Positions 1 through 8,464 of a stretch of DNA of 64,000 bases are shown piece after piece. This stretch comes from Hymenobacter sp. GOD-10R (GTDB taxonomy: Bacteria; Bacteroidota; Bacteroidia; Cytophagales; Hymenobacteraceae). Every line of letters begins with the position of its first letter. Positions within the stretch are counted from its first letter, which is position 1. The translations under genes and the position numbers were made by a program. Location of the stretch: assembly GCF_035609205.1 (NCBI RefSeq), contig NZ_CP141184.1:3810501-3874500 (forward strand), given 5' to 3'. The notes under the pieces were generated by a model. The model did not search any database and was not told the DNA's origin. It saw only the letters and a list, made by a program, of their open reading frames with translations.

Positions 1-38
1 AGGGAGCATGCCGAGTAGCACGCTCCCTTTCTTGTTTT
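1..38 (+). terminator. Rho-independent terminator of a gene left of the window
   Basis: A hairpin with arms AGGGAGC (1-7) and GCTCCCT (22-28), extended by a few inner pairs, is followed by a T-rich stretch (TTTCTTGTTTT). It would end a plus-strand transcript entering from the left edge; the upstream gene is not in the window. Confidence 0.6.
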
Positions 39-64
39 GGGCTTCTAGTTAATTCTTTTTGAGA

Positions 65-964
65 CTAAGCAGGCATGCTCATTCTCTCTTGCATATCGAT
101 TATGCGACCTAGAATTTTGCCGTAAGCTAGTGTAGCTAGGGCTACAGCAGGGTGGTTCTTTTTACGTAAGTCGTAGTTGTCCTGCGTGAAATCCGCCCAA
201 TTCAAGGTGTTCAAGTGCACCCGGCCTACTGATACGCTAGGTTCGTGAATTTGGGTCGTATGCCACCACTTCGTTGGAAACAGAATCGTTTCGCCTTCCT
301 CCACGGTAACCCGTATTGGCTTTGCTTTTTTGAAAAGCGGAAACTTTTCGTAGTCAGGATTAAAGATGTCTATCTGGGACACCTTTTTGTTTTCTTCCTT
401 TGGGTACATGTACTCTACTTGATCCGGTGAGTACAGGATAAAATCTTTGGCGCCGTAGAGCTGGGTTATTTGCGTGTGCAGAAATAGCGCATCTACGTGC
501 AAATACGGAAAGCTAGCTCCGTTGCCGCCCAAGAAGATTTCATACACTTCAGTGCCACGTAGCATGAGCTTCGGCAGCAGCGGATGTTTGATCCGGTCTG
601 ACTTTCCAAAGACAATCTCGGGCTTTAGCTCCTCCATCAACTCCGGAAAATACCGCTCGATATTCAAGTTACAGGGGTAGGGCGCTGGGCTGGAAGGGCT
701 AGAAACCAGGATGCGGTCTACGACCTCTGCTATTGTGTACGACTTGCCTTTTATCTCTTTTGTGAGGTGGCCGTAGTTCTTTTTGAAAAACGATGGAGTG
801 AATTTCCCCATGGCACCCCATTTCCGGGCAACATCGGTTAGCACCACCGGAATGCCGGGCTCAATATATTCCGCCATCAGCTCCCGGTGCGAGAGATTGC
901 TGCGCTTGTCAATAGAAGTCAAGTGGGAATAAGCAGACTGTTTCTGCGCCGTTAGGGTAGACAT
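65..964 (-). CDS. Cupin-like / JmjC-type Fe(II) 2-oxoglutarate oxygenase
   Basis: A 299-residue protein with a cupin_8/JmjC-like double-stranded beta-helix in its second half. The visible metal ligands are an HVD triad (H-x-D) near residue 157 and a distal His in WWHTTQ near residue 236. The N-terminal part (EYIEPGIPVVLTDVARKW) resembles the entry strand of factor-inhibiting-HIF-like proteins. In that family the enzyme hydroxylates protein or small-molecule substrates using Fe(II) and 2-oxoglutarate; the substrate here is unknown. There is no signal peptide, so a cytoplasmic location is likely. The ATG at 962-964 follows an A+T-rich region (about 1020-1060) that probably holds its promoter. 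Family call is firm, function open. Confidence 0.8.
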   Translation of the reverse strand: MSTLTAQKQSAYSHLTSIDKRSNLSHRELMAEYIEPGIPVVLTDVARKWGAMGKFTPSFFKKNYGHLTKEIKGKSYTIAEVVDRILVSSPSSPAPYPCNLNIERYFPELMEELKPEIVFGKSDRIKHPLLPKLMLRGTEVYEIFLGGNGASFPYLHVDALFLHTQITQLYGAKDFILYSPDQVEYMYPKEENKKVSQIDIFNPDYEKFPLFKKAKPIRVTVEEGETILFPTKWWHTTQIHEPSVSVGRVHLNTLNWADFTQDNYDLRKKNHPAVALATLAYGKILGRIIDMQERMSMPA

Positions 965-1092
965 GATGGATCAATAAAGAATGATTAGCAGAGGAAGTAG
1001 TAACCGAGGAGCTACCACGACATAAATATATAGTAATTTTTATATTTATAAAAGCCTATTCATTTTCTTTTCGGCAAATACCCGCTGGCGCA

Positions 1093-1824
1093 CTACCAAC
1101 CGCTCGCTAGCACGTCGGCAACGTGCAGCGTGCGGATAGGTTTATCATAGCGGCGGATGTAGGCATCGAGGTGCATAAGGCAACTTGTGTCGGTGCTCAC
1201 GAGGTATTCGGCACCGGTAGCTAGCGCATGCTCGACCTTTTGCTCGGCCATGGCGACGGAAATAGCCTCGAATTTCACGGCGAAAGTGCCACCAAAGCCG
1301 CAGCACGTTTCATTCTCTTGCATTTCCAGGCGCTCTAGTCCTTGCACACTATCGAGCAAGGTACGAGGCGCTTCCTTGATGCCACACTCGCGCAGCGCAG
1401 CACACGAGTCATGATAGGTGTACTTGCCCGTCAGCTGTGCCCCTTCAATCCGCTTCACTCCTAATACATCTACTAGGAATTCCGTCATTTCGAAAATGCG
1501 CCGCTGCACGCCGAAGTAGCGGCTTTGGTCTTTGGTGCCTTCAAACAGCTCGGCATACGCTCCACGCACCATGCCTACGCACGAGGCCGATGGGCTCACA
1601 ATGTAACGGCCGGGCTCGTTCGGAAAGTCGTTGAGAAACTTGGTGGCTACCTGGCAGCTTTCCGCTTTGTAGCCGGCGTTGTAGGCGGGCTGTCCACAGC
1701 ACGTTTGGTTGCCGTTGTAGTACACTTCGCAGCCTACTGCCTCCAGCACTTTCACCATATTCATGGCTGTTTGCGGAAAGAGCTGGTCTACAAAGCAAGG
1801 AATAAAGAGGTCAACGGCAGGCAT
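1093..1824 (-). CDS. lutA: (Fe-S)-binding protein, LutA/YkgE type
   Basis: The protein has two cysteine-rich CCG domains: CFVDQLFP, then CCGQPAYNAGY, and later HDSCAALRECG and CCGFGGTFAVKF. This is the pattern of LutA, the Fe-S subunit of the LutABC L-lactate oxidation complex, and of GlpC/heterodisulfide-reductase-like subunits. The reading frame stays open upstream to 1947, but the ATG at 1822-1824 (MPAVDLFIPC) gives 243 residues, the normal LutA length, and avoids overlap with the upstream HMG-CoA lyase, 55 nt away. LutB and LutC, usually the next genes, are not beside it, so the electron partner must be encoded elsewhere or the protein has another role. Family confidence is high; the gene symbol is by similarity. 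Confidence 0.82.
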   Translation of the reverse strand: MPAVDLFIPCFVDQLFPQTAMNMVKVLEAVGCEVYYNGNQTCCGQPAYNAGYKAESCQVATKFLNDFPNEPGRYIVSPSASCVGMVRGAYAELFEGTKDQSRYFGVQRRIFEMTEFLVDVLGVKRIEGAQLTGKYTYHDSCAALRECGIKEAPRTLLDSVQGLERLEMQENETCCGFGGTFAVKFEAISVAMAEQKVEHALATGAEYLVSTDTSCLMHLDAYIRRYDKPIRTLHVADVLASGW

Positions 1825-1879
1825 TTTTCGATTCGTAATTAACAATGAGCATTGAGCTGAGCACAACTGGCTTACTTGG

Positions 1880-2740
1880 TCAGGGCGTTTGTGCCAGATG
1901 AAACACTTTGCTAGCCGCGTTGCGCGCTTCGGCAAAAGCTGCTTCATCTATCCCCAAAGCTACGCCTTGCTCCGCAAAGTAGGCCACCAACTGCTCCGTT
2001 GGCATGTTGCCGGTTAGCGTATCCGTGGCCATTGGGCAGCCCCCGATGCCGCCGATAGCGCCGTCGAAGCGCCGGCAACCCGCCTCATAGGCCGCTTCCA
2101 CCTTTTCGCGCCACGTAGCAGGTGTAGTATGCAAGTGCGCGCCAAACTCCACTTGTGGAAAAGCAGGAATGAGTTGGCGGAACAAGGGGGTAATCAACTC
2201 GGGCGAGGAAACGCCAACTGTATCTGATAAGGCCACGATGCGCACCTCCATGGCGGCTAGGGCGTGGGTGAACTCAGCCACTACCTCCGGGCTCCAGGGG
2301 TCACCGTAAGGGTTACCAAATCCCATTGACAAGTACGTAATCAGCGTTTTGCCGCGTTGTACACACACATTCTGGATCTCGCCTAGCTCTGCCATAGCCT
2401 CTGCCATCGTCTTGTTGGTATTACGAAGCTGGAAAGTCTCGGAGACGGACAACGGAAAACCTAGGTAACGAATGTCAGGGAATTCAGCCGCCGTTTGGGC
2501 GCCTCGCAGGTTCGCGACGATGGCCAGTAGCTGCGTGCGCGTGGCGCTCAAATCGAGGCCGGCTAGCACTTCCGCCGTGTCGCGCAATTGGGGTATGGCT
2601 TTGGGCGACACAAAGCTCCCAAAGTCGAGCGTATCGAAACCGACGCGCAGCAAGGCATTGAGGTACGCCGTTTTTTTGGCTGTCGGGATGAACTCCGGCA
2701 AGCCCTGCATGGCATCGCGGGGGCATTCGATGAGCTTCAT
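1880..2740 (-). CDS. Hydroxymethylglutaryl-CoA lyase
   Basis: A TIM-barrel enzyme of the HMGL-like family, 286 residues, that cleaves 3-hydroxy-3-methylglutaryl-CoA to acetoacetate and acetyl-CoA, the last step of leucine degradation. Visible signatures are ECPRDAMQG at the N-terminus (catalytic Arg and metal-ligand Asp), AHLHTT (metal-binding HxH) and the GIGGCPMA loop with the catalytic Cys. The frame extends upstream to 2767, but the ATG at 2738-2740 (MKLIECPRD) puts the barrel start at the usual place. It is upstream of lutA on the same strand with 55 nt between them, so co-transcription is likely. Related aldolases such as isopropylmalate synthase lack this arrangement of the GGCP loop. 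Confidence 0.88.
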   Translation of the reverse strand: MKLIECPRDAMQGLPEFIPTAKKTAYLNALLRVGFDTLDFGSFVSPKAIPQLRDTAEVLAGLDLSATRTQLLAIVANLRGAQTAAEFPDIRYLGFPLSVSETFQLRNTNKTMAEAMAELGEIQNVCVQRGKTLITYLSMGFGNPYGDPWSPEVVAEFTHALAAMEVRIVALSDTVGVSSPELITPLFRQLIPAFPQVEFGAHLHTTPATWREKVEAAYEAGCRRFDGAIGGIGGCPMATDTLTGNMPTEQLVAYFAEQGVALGIDEAAFAEARNAASKVFHLAQTP

Positions 2741-2961
2741 AAGGATCATTACTTTAGACAGAAACAAACTGACTCAAACCCCAACTTACGACATTGTCGG
2801 CAGCTGGACTGTTGGCATGCTATAACCTGTTAGCGCAGTGCCTTTATTACGAGCATATGGGCTAGTAGGGCAAGGTCACTCCCACGGTCTGTCTAACACG
2901 AAGAACGAACTAGTAACGGCAGCGCAGGGTTTATAAAGTATCGCTTTCCTGTTACTTCTCT

Positions 2962-4314
2962 ATGCTAATTAAGCCGCTGCGCGCTTTTCTCTCTTCTCTT
3001 TTCCTGCTTCTTCTGCTTTCAGCCTGTGGCAAACAGCAAACGCTGCAGGCCATTTTTCAAAAGGCTACGCCCCACGATACGTATGCCCGCCGGCTTCGGC
3101 AAGCAGGCCTTGATCAAACGGCCCTAGGTCGCGACTGGTTGGCGGCTGCGGAGCGAGCCCTACACGACTCGCTGGTAGTGACGCTTCCCTTCAAGGAAAC
3201 TGGCCTCTTTCGGGCCGATAAAGCTACGGCAGCCGCTTACCGCTACGGCGTTCGGGCCGGCGAAACGGTGCGCATCAGCTTGCAGCTCACAGCCGGGACT
3301 GACGCGCACGTTTTCCTCGACGCTTTCGAACTGAGCCCCGACCGTGGCACCCCACGCTTGCTAGCTTCCGCGGATACGGCGGACCTAGCTTTTAGCTACG
3401 TAGCCGAAGACGACCAGCAGCACATGCTCAGGGTGCAGCCCGAACTGCTGCGCAACGGCCGCTATACGCTGAGCATTCGCCGCGAGCCGTCGCTGGGATT
3501 CCCAGTGCAGGGCAAAACGGATACAGCCGTCGGTAGCTTCTGGGGGATGGCGCGCGACGGCGGTGCGCGCCGCCACGAAGGCATTGATATCTTCGCCAAG
3601 CGCGGCACTCCGGTGGTTGCCGCTGCACCAGGCCTGATTACACGCACGGGCGTGACTAACCTAGGTGGTAATGTGGTGTGGCTCGCCGACGCGGAGCATG
3701 GGCAGCACCTTTACTACGCCCACCTCGATAAGCAGCTGGTGCAGCCTGGCCAAACCGTACGCCGCGGCGATACGCTCGGGTTAGTCGGCAACACGGGCAA
3801 TGCTCGCACCACCTCGCCCCACCTGCATTTTGGCATTTACCGCGCCGGCGGCGCAGTAGACCCCCTCCCCTTCGTACGGCACGCCGACGCTTCGCCGGCT
3901 ACCCCGCGTACAACCTCCGAGAGCCTAGGTCAGTGGGTGCGGGTGCGCGAGAAGCGCACTGATCTTCGGCGGAGCCCCACGGCCCGCGGCAGCGTCATGG
4001 TTGCACTCGCACACGACACGCCTCTATTGGTCGTAGGTTCGCAAGCCGATTGGTACCGTGTCGAGCGGCCCGATGGTCGTGTGGGCTACGTGCTGGCGCG
4101 CTCTGTTGTACCAGCTAGCACTACGCCGCTGCGTCGTGAGGCTCTTGCCATCGCCACTGATTTATATGCACAGCCCGCTACCGATGCCGTCCCACTTGAC
4201 ACATTGCCGGCCCGCACAAACGTAGCGGTGCTAGGTGAGTTTGCTGGCTTTCGGCTGGTGCGCAGCGCCGACGGGGTTGTGGGCTGGCTTATTCCGCAAA
4301 TGCTAAAATCTTAG
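2962..4314 (+). CDS. M23 family metallopeptidase lipoprotein with SH3-like domains
   Basis: The protein has a lipoprotein signal (hydrophobic leader ending LLSAC, Cys at residue 22). Its central LytM/M23 domain contains HEGID (first His and Asp ligands, about residue 205) and SPHLHF (HxH motif, about residue 287). Two bacterial SH3-like modules follow in the C-terminal 130 residues. M23 enzymes cut peptide cross-links of peptidoglycan, and the SH3 modules probably bind the wall. Both Zn-ligand motifs are intact, so it should be active rather than an EnvC-like regulator. It is divergent from the HMG-CoA lyase gene across 220 nt and ends with its own terminator at 4380-4424. Confidence 0.87.
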   Translation: MLIKPLRAFLSSLFLLLLLSACGKQQTLQAIFQKATPHDTYARRLRQAGLDQTALGRDWLAAAERALHDSLVVTLPFKETGLFRADKATAAAYRYGVRAGETVRISLQLTAGTDAHVFLDAFELSPDRGTPRLLASADTADLAFSYVAEDDQQHMLRVQPELLRNGRYTLSIRREPSLGFPVQGKTDTAVGSFWGMARDGGARRHEGIDIFAKRGTPVVAAAPGLITRTGVTNLGGNVVWLADAEHGQHLYYAHLDKQLVQPGQTVRRGDTLGLVGNTGNARTTSPHLHFGIYRAGGAVDPLPFVRHADASPATPRTTSESLGQWVRVREKRTDLRRSPTARGSVMVALAHDTPLLVVGSQADWYRVERPDGRVGYVLARSVVPASTTPLRREALAIATDLYAQPATDAVPLDTLPARTNVAVLGEFAGFRLVRSADGVVGWLIPQMLKS

Positions 4315-4379
4315 TACCCTACTTCACCCGATATTCATACGCAACTTCGTATCTTTTCCGTGGTGATTGGTATTAGTAA

Positions 4380-4424
4380 GCGCGGCGTAGCATTGTTCCT
4401 GACATGCTACGCCGCGTTCTTTTT
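4380..4424 (+). terminator. Terminator of the M23 gene
   Basis: A 13-bp G+C-rich stem (4381-4393 with 4404-4416) with a 10-nt loop is followed by TTCTTTTT. It lies 65 nt after the plus-strand stop codon. Confidence 0.75.
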
Positions 4425-4486
4425 AGCTCCCTACCGTATTGCGGCCGTTCATCTTCACTTTTCGGATTAGTGCTGCTCACAGGAGC

Positions 4487-4522
4487 AACGAAAAAAGCCC
4501 GCTTACGCGGGCTTTTTTCGTT
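4487..4522. terminator. Bidirectional terminator
   Basis: A perfect 16-bp stem AACGAAAAAAGCCCGC with its complement and a TTAC loop gives a U-run in both directions. It lies 22 nt beyond the stop of the minus-strand lipoprotein gene (4545) and also backs up the M23 terminator. Confidence 0.8.
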
Positions 4523-4544
4523 ACAATCTATCGCTGTTTGAGCT

Positions 4545-5135
4545 TTAATCAGCAATAATGACGGCCTTTTGCAATGTTTTGGCATACGCAATACGGCGCT
4601 CTTTGCCGCCAGCAGCTATGTAGTCAAACCCTACGGCTTTGGTATCGGCATGCACGGCTGACCAGGCTTTTGCATCTACATTAGCCGGAGGAACAGCCGA
4701 GCGCGGAATCGCAGGCTGGGTGAAATGATCCTCGTGAAAGAAGCTGTTCATCGTTTTCAGGATGGCAATTTCTTTGTCGCGCACGGTGGCGGCTTGCGGG
4801 TCATCTAGGTCGCTGGCTTTGAGCAGAGCTGCTGCCGGAATTACCTCCTTGCGAATCGTATCGCCGGCGCTGGTAAGAATAACTAAGCTAGCTTGACCAC
4901 TCACAATTTTGCTGCCTCGCAATACCAACACAAACTGATCCTTGGCTTTGGCACTTGTAAAGTAGTGCTGCGCATTCACCTTACTCAGCACACTTCGGCT
5001 GGTGATACGATTACCAGGCGTTGGGTTGTAGGCCTTCTGGGATGTTTTGCCAGTCCCTACTTCCCGCTCGGTCGTAATACAGGAGGTCATTTGCAGCAAA
5101 GCAACAAACGCCATAGGGAGAATCAGTTTTTTCAT
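4545..5135 (-). CDS. Hypothetical lipoprotein
   Basis: A 196-residue protein that begins with a lipoprotein signal (MKKLILPMAFVALLQMTSC, lipobox Cys at residue 19). The body is mixed alpha/beta with no motif I can assign. It contains a strand-rich part around residues 60-90 (FVLVLRGSKIVSG) and ends KTLQKAVIIAD. The frame extends to 5156, but the ATG at 5133-5135 starts the signal peptide in the standard way. It stands alone between a bidirectional terminator and the beta-barrel gene. Function unknown; an envelope location is inferred from the lipobox. Confidence 0.7.
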   Translation of the reverse strand: MKKLILPMAFVALLQMTSCITTEREVGTGKTSQKAYNPTPGNRITSRSVLSKVNAQHYFTSAKAKDQFVLVLRGSKIVSGQASLVILTSAGDTIRKEVIPAAALLKASDLDDPQAATVRDKEIAILKTMNSFFHEDHFTQPAIPRSAVPPANVDAKAWSAVHADTKAVGFDYIAAGGKERRIAYAKTLQKAVIIAD

Positions 5136-5295
5136 AATAGAGTAATCCACATTCATCAGTATGAATCCAGCAAGGAACAGCAGCGCTCCGCTGGCCGGCT
5201 AAGATGATACAGAACAGCAGCCAATTTTGTACCAAATTGTGCAGTTGGATCTTTATATATGTAAATATTTGACCTAAATAGGCCCTGCCAGCCTA

Positions 5296-6015
5296 TCAAA
5301 ACCAGCCTAGCTCCAGCCCTATCGTCCAGCGCGGGAGCTCCGGGTAATGGCTCTGTGCGGCTCCCGCGAAAGTGGATGACAGCCGGTAGCGGCCGGTGAT
5401 GGCATAGCGCCCCGCGCCTAGGCGCACGCCCGTTCCATAGGGCCAGCGTTGCACGTAGTTGAGTCCACGCTCAGTTACTTGCCGTTTTTTAGCGGTTGCC
5501 GTAGCCGATTCTAGGTAGTAATGCGACGAGCCCATGACCCAACCGCCCCAGCCAAGCAAATCGACGTAGCGGCCGATGGCATTGCCGCGTCGTCCGGCGC
5601 TTAGGCGAACTAATGCTTCGCCCTGCAACTGGGACAAAGACAGGTGTTCGCGCTCATAGCGAGCAGGCGTTGGCACCGTCTTCCGGTCGTTTTGCCTTAG
5701 GTAGTAGCCAAGCCGAGCATAGCGCACGTCGAGACCTAGGGCTAGGGCTTGATTAACTCGAACCTTATTACGCAACCCAACCTGCATCTCCCCCGACCGG
5801 CCAAATAGTAAGTCGGCGCCCGGCCCCGATGCTTGTCCGACCACGACGGCGTACCCTAGGTAGAGGTGGCTGAAATAGGTCCGGTTTGGGCCAGAGCGAG
5901 TGGACAAGGTATCCTGTGCCACATCAGCGCGCAGCAGCACGCGCTGGGCATAGGCCGCAGGAGCACTTTGCAAGTGCGCTAGTGCTATACTAAAGAGCAA
6001 CAGCCATTTTCTCAT
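5296..6015 (-). CDS. Predicted outer-membrane beta-barrel protein
   Basis: A 239-residue protein with an N-terminal signal peptide (cleavage after AYAQ). It then alternates amphipathic strands with Gly/Tyr/Arg-rich turns and ends in an aromatic residue (LELGWF), the usual C-terminal signal of an outer-membrane beta-barrel. No named family was recognised. Its ATG overlaps the TGA of the upstream subtilase (ATGA at 6012-6015), so the two are translationally coupled and may act together at the cell surface. Barrel topology is inferred from the strand pattern only. Confidence 0.75.
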   Translation of the reverse strand: MRKWLLLFSIALAHLQSAPAAYAQRVLLRADVAQDTLSTRSGPNRTYFSHLYLGYAVVVGQASGPGADLLFGRSGEMQVGLRNKVRVNQALALGLDVRYARLGYYLRQNDRKTVPTPARYEREHLSLSQLQGEALVRLSAGRRGNAIGRYVDLLGWGGWVMGSSHYYLESATATAKKRQVTERGLNYVQRWPYGTGVRLGAGRYAITGRYRLSSTFAGAAQSHYPELPRWTIGLELGWF

Positions 6016-7799
6016 GGCTGTAAGTAGCTTTGGGTATACCCACGATAATGCACCCGGACAAGGTCGCCGGGCTGGAGCAGGCGCAACGGAATGCGCAACA
6101 CTGCGCGCTGTGTCACGTCGCGTACTTCGTAGCTACGTAGTACGCCTTGCTTATTGGCTAGGTGCCAGTACAAATAGTTGGGTGGAGTTAGAGGCACGGT
6201 AGATGAGTCATCAGTGGGTGTCTTCGCGTCAGGCGTACCGATGGGTTCCTCGCGTCCCACGGCGGGCACGTTGCCAGACAGATTATCTGGTGTGACGGCC
6301 ACTACCGAATCAGCATAAAGCGGCAGTGTATGGGCCGGCACGAAGGCGGCCGTCGGTCGGATGATAACGACGAGCAGGCTATCCTGCCGTACCAAGTCGA
6401 AAGAAGGAGCCGCTGCGGGGACCGAACTACCGGGCTTGGCCACAAAGAATGACGCCTGTGGAGTGCCGTAGCCATGGGCGTAATCATAGTAAGGATACAG
6501 CGTAGCCGATTCCTGAACCTTGGCAAATAGCTCCATAACGGGCAGCTGACGATTTTGCTGCCAGACGCACGCCGCAAAGCCAGCTACCAACGGGCTCGAA
6601 AACGAGGTGCCCTGCGTGCGCACGTACCCACCGCCCGGCGCAACAGCTAGCACCGTTCCGAAGGCCGAAACGTTTGGCTTTAGCCGTCGGCCAGCCGCCG
6701 GACCATAGCTACTAAAGTCGATATGCAAGTACGTATCGGGGTCGAGACCACCGACGGCTAGCACGGAGTCGCCATCGGCGGGCGTACCGATGGTATGCCA
6801 ATCATCATCGCCATCGTTGCCGGCAGCGTTGACGACAAGGATGCCTTTGCGAGCAGCTAGCTCGGCGGCCCGTGCGACTAAGCTCGTACGGCCGTTCATC
6901 TGCTCAGGGAAATAGCGCCGGTTGGTGTAGCCCAGCGAAGAGTTGATGATGTCGGCACCGTTACGGTCGGCCCACTCGACGGCGGCTAGCCAGGCTTCTT
7001 CCTCCACGTACAGTTCGCGGTAGAGGCGTTCGGTACGGGCCAGCAGAAACTCTGCTTGGGGCGCTAGCCCCAAAGGTGTACCATCGGGCAGAAGGCCGGC
7101 AATGCAAGACAGCACCTCGGTGCCGTGTCGCCCGCTGGCATACACTGACGTGTGCTCCCGCACGAAATTGTGCGTAGCAACAACGCGTTTATCGCGCATC
7201 AGGTGCTGAAAAGCTAGATGCCGGTCGACGCCCAAGAAGCCTACGTCGAAGATGGCGATGCGTAGCCCGCGGCCCGCGAGTCCGGCCTGCTTGAACGCGG
7301 CCGCACCTAGGCTCGCCGTTTGGCGGCGGGCAAGCTGCCGATCGGCGGTGGTTAGCTCCTTTTCAGTTGAGGCGACCGTTTCGGCGTGGCTGGCGGGCGC
7401 TAGGTCGATGGTGGTGCGCGGTACTACCGCTTGCACGCCGGATAGTTGGCGCAGCGCGGCAGCTTGGGCGGGCGTAGCTTGGCAGGCCACAGCATTGAAC
7501 CAGCGACTTACGTAGGTCACTGTATCGGCTAGGTTTTGCACGCGGCGCACGTAATCGGGGCGCACGGGGAAGTCGGTGCTATCGGCAGCCGGCAGGTGCT
7601 GGCGTTGGCGGCGCGCTTGCGCCTGCGGTGCAAAGTAGGTAGCCGGCTGCAAGCGCATACCTGCTTTATCGCGCAGAAAAACCCAGTAATGCACGGTTGG
7701 CTTAGCCGCCTGCGCGTGGGCTGCTCCTGCGCTCAGAAGCAGTAAACTAGCGGCTAGGCTGCGCGATAAATCAGCAAAAAAGCGAAGCAGAATACGCAA
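6012..7799 (-). CDS. S8 family (subtilisin-like) serine peptidase
   Basis: A secreted subtilase. With the start chosen, the catalytic triad is Asp185 (AIFDVGF), His225 (GRHGTEV) and Ser399 (GTSFSSP), with the oxyanion Asn in VNAAGND. No ATG precedes the signal peptide. A TTG at 7797-7799 gives a standard signal sequence (RILLRFFADLSRSLAASLL, cleavage after AHA), whereas the outermost TTG at 7868 would add an unlikely 23-residue tail. The region after the protease core (about residue 440 onward) is a Pro/Thr-rich linker plus a beta-rich C-terminal domain, without a clear type IX sorting domain. The stop codon overlaps the start of the downstream barrel gene. The start is uncertain; the family is not. 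Confidence 0.85.
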   Translation of the reverse strand: MRILLRFFADLSRSLAASLLLLSAGAAHAQAAKPTVHYWVFLRDKAGMRLQPATYFAPQAQARRQRQHLPAADSTDFPVRPDYVRRVQNLADTVTYVSRWFNAVACQATPAQAAALRQLSGVQAVVPRTTIDLAPASHAETVASTEKELTTADRQLARRQTASLGAAAFKQAGLAGRGLRIAIFDVGFLGVDRHLAFQHLMRDKRVVATHNFVREHTSVYASGRHGTEVLSCIAGLLPDGTPLGLAPQAEFLLARTERLYRELYVEEEAWLAAVEWADRNGADIINSSLGYTNRRYFPEQMNGRTSLVARAAELAARKGILVVNAAGNDGDDDWHTIGTPADGDSVLAVGGLDPDTYLHIDFSSYGPAAGRRLKPNVSAFGTVLAVAPGGGYVRTQGTSFSSPLVAGFAACVWQQNRQLPVMELFAKVQESATLYPYYDYAHGYGTPQASFFVAKPGSSVPAAAPSFDLVRQDSLLVVIIRPTAAFVPAHTLPLYADSVVAVTPDNLSGNVPAVGREEPIGTPDAKTPTDDSSTVPLTPPNYLYWHLANKQGVLRSYEVRDVTQRAVLRIPLRLLQPGDLVRVHYRGYTQSYLQP

Positions 7800-8056
7800 A
7801 TGACGAATATAGAAGGATAAGCTACGGAGAAGCAGGCTGCAAGTAGGGCAGCTTTCTTCGAATAACAAGCAATGCTACCGCTCAGCGGTTACGCTTCCTT
7901 CCTAGGATAGTTATCCCGCCGCTCTTGACCTAACTAATCGTGACAGTAGAACGCAATTTCTGCCCGTGACAACCCTGTCAGCCTCTTTTGCTGTGCTGTA
8001 TCTGAGCAGCCGAGCACCTAGCTCACAAAATAAATAGTCGAAGTATTAGTCGTTAT

Positions 8057-8092
8057 TACGAAAAATTCGTAGTATTACGAAAAAATCGTAAT
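8057..8092 (+). promoter_or_regulatory. Double palindromic operator upstream of the BlaI-type repressor
   Basis: Two adjacent inverted repeats, TACGAA-N3-TTCGTA (8057-8071) and ATTACGA-N5-TCGTAAT (8074-8092), have centres 19 bp apart and end 4 nt before the repressor ATG. The half-sites resemble the TTAC/GTAA arms of known BlaI/MecI operators. Autoregulation of the blaI/M56 pair is the inferred role. Confidence 0.7.
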
Positions 8093-8096
8093 AACT

Positions 8097-8462
8097 ATGG
8101 AGAGATTAACGCAACCTGAAGAAGAAGCCATGCAGGTGCTGTGGCAGCTCGACGGCGGCTTTGTAAAAGATGTACTCGAACGCCTTCCCGTTCCTACGCC
8201 GCCTTACACAACCCTCGCTTCTACCATCCGCAATCTGGAGCGCAAAGGCTACGTGCAGGGCGCCAAGCTCGGTAACTCCTACCGCTACACGCCGCTCGTG
8301 CGGGCCGAGGAGTACCGCCGCAAGTTTATGAGCAGCTTCGTGAGCGACTATTTCCGCAACTCCTACAAAGAGCTGGTTTCCTTTTTTGCTAAGGAGCAGA
8401 AGATCAGCGCCGATGAGTTGCAAGAAATTATTCGCATGATCGAGCAAAAAAAGCCGGAATAG
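8097..8462 (+). CDS. BlaI/MecI/CopY family transcriptional repressor
   Basis: A 121-residue winged-helix repressor. The N-terminal DNA-binding domain begins LTQPEEEAMQVLWQL and contains PPYTTLASTIRNLERKGYV (recognition helix and wing). The C-terminal helices (residues 70-121) dimerise in this family. It is released from DNA by cleavage or another signal from a BlaR/M56 membrane protease, which here is the next gene, 2 nt downstream. The palindromic operators immediately upstream fit self-repression. No beta-lactamase gene follows directly (an S12-fold hydrolase lies at 14-15 kb), so the target regulon is unknown; envelope stress or copper sensing are alternatives. Confidence 0.92.
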   Translation: MERLTQPEEEAMQVLWQLDGGFVKDVLERLPVPTPPYTTLASTIRNLERKGYVQGAKLGNSYRYTPLVRAEEYRRKFMSSFVSDYFRNSYKELVSFFAKEQKISADELQEIIRMIEQKKPE

Positions 8463-8464
8463 CG

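Noticed and set aside
1824..1947. Upstream extension of the LutA frame
   Set aside because: It would overlap the HMG-CoA lyase gene, while the ATG at 1822-1824 gives a complete LutA length.
4373..4591. Short minus-strand frame across two hairpins
   Set aside because: It runs through two strong terminators and has no coding character.
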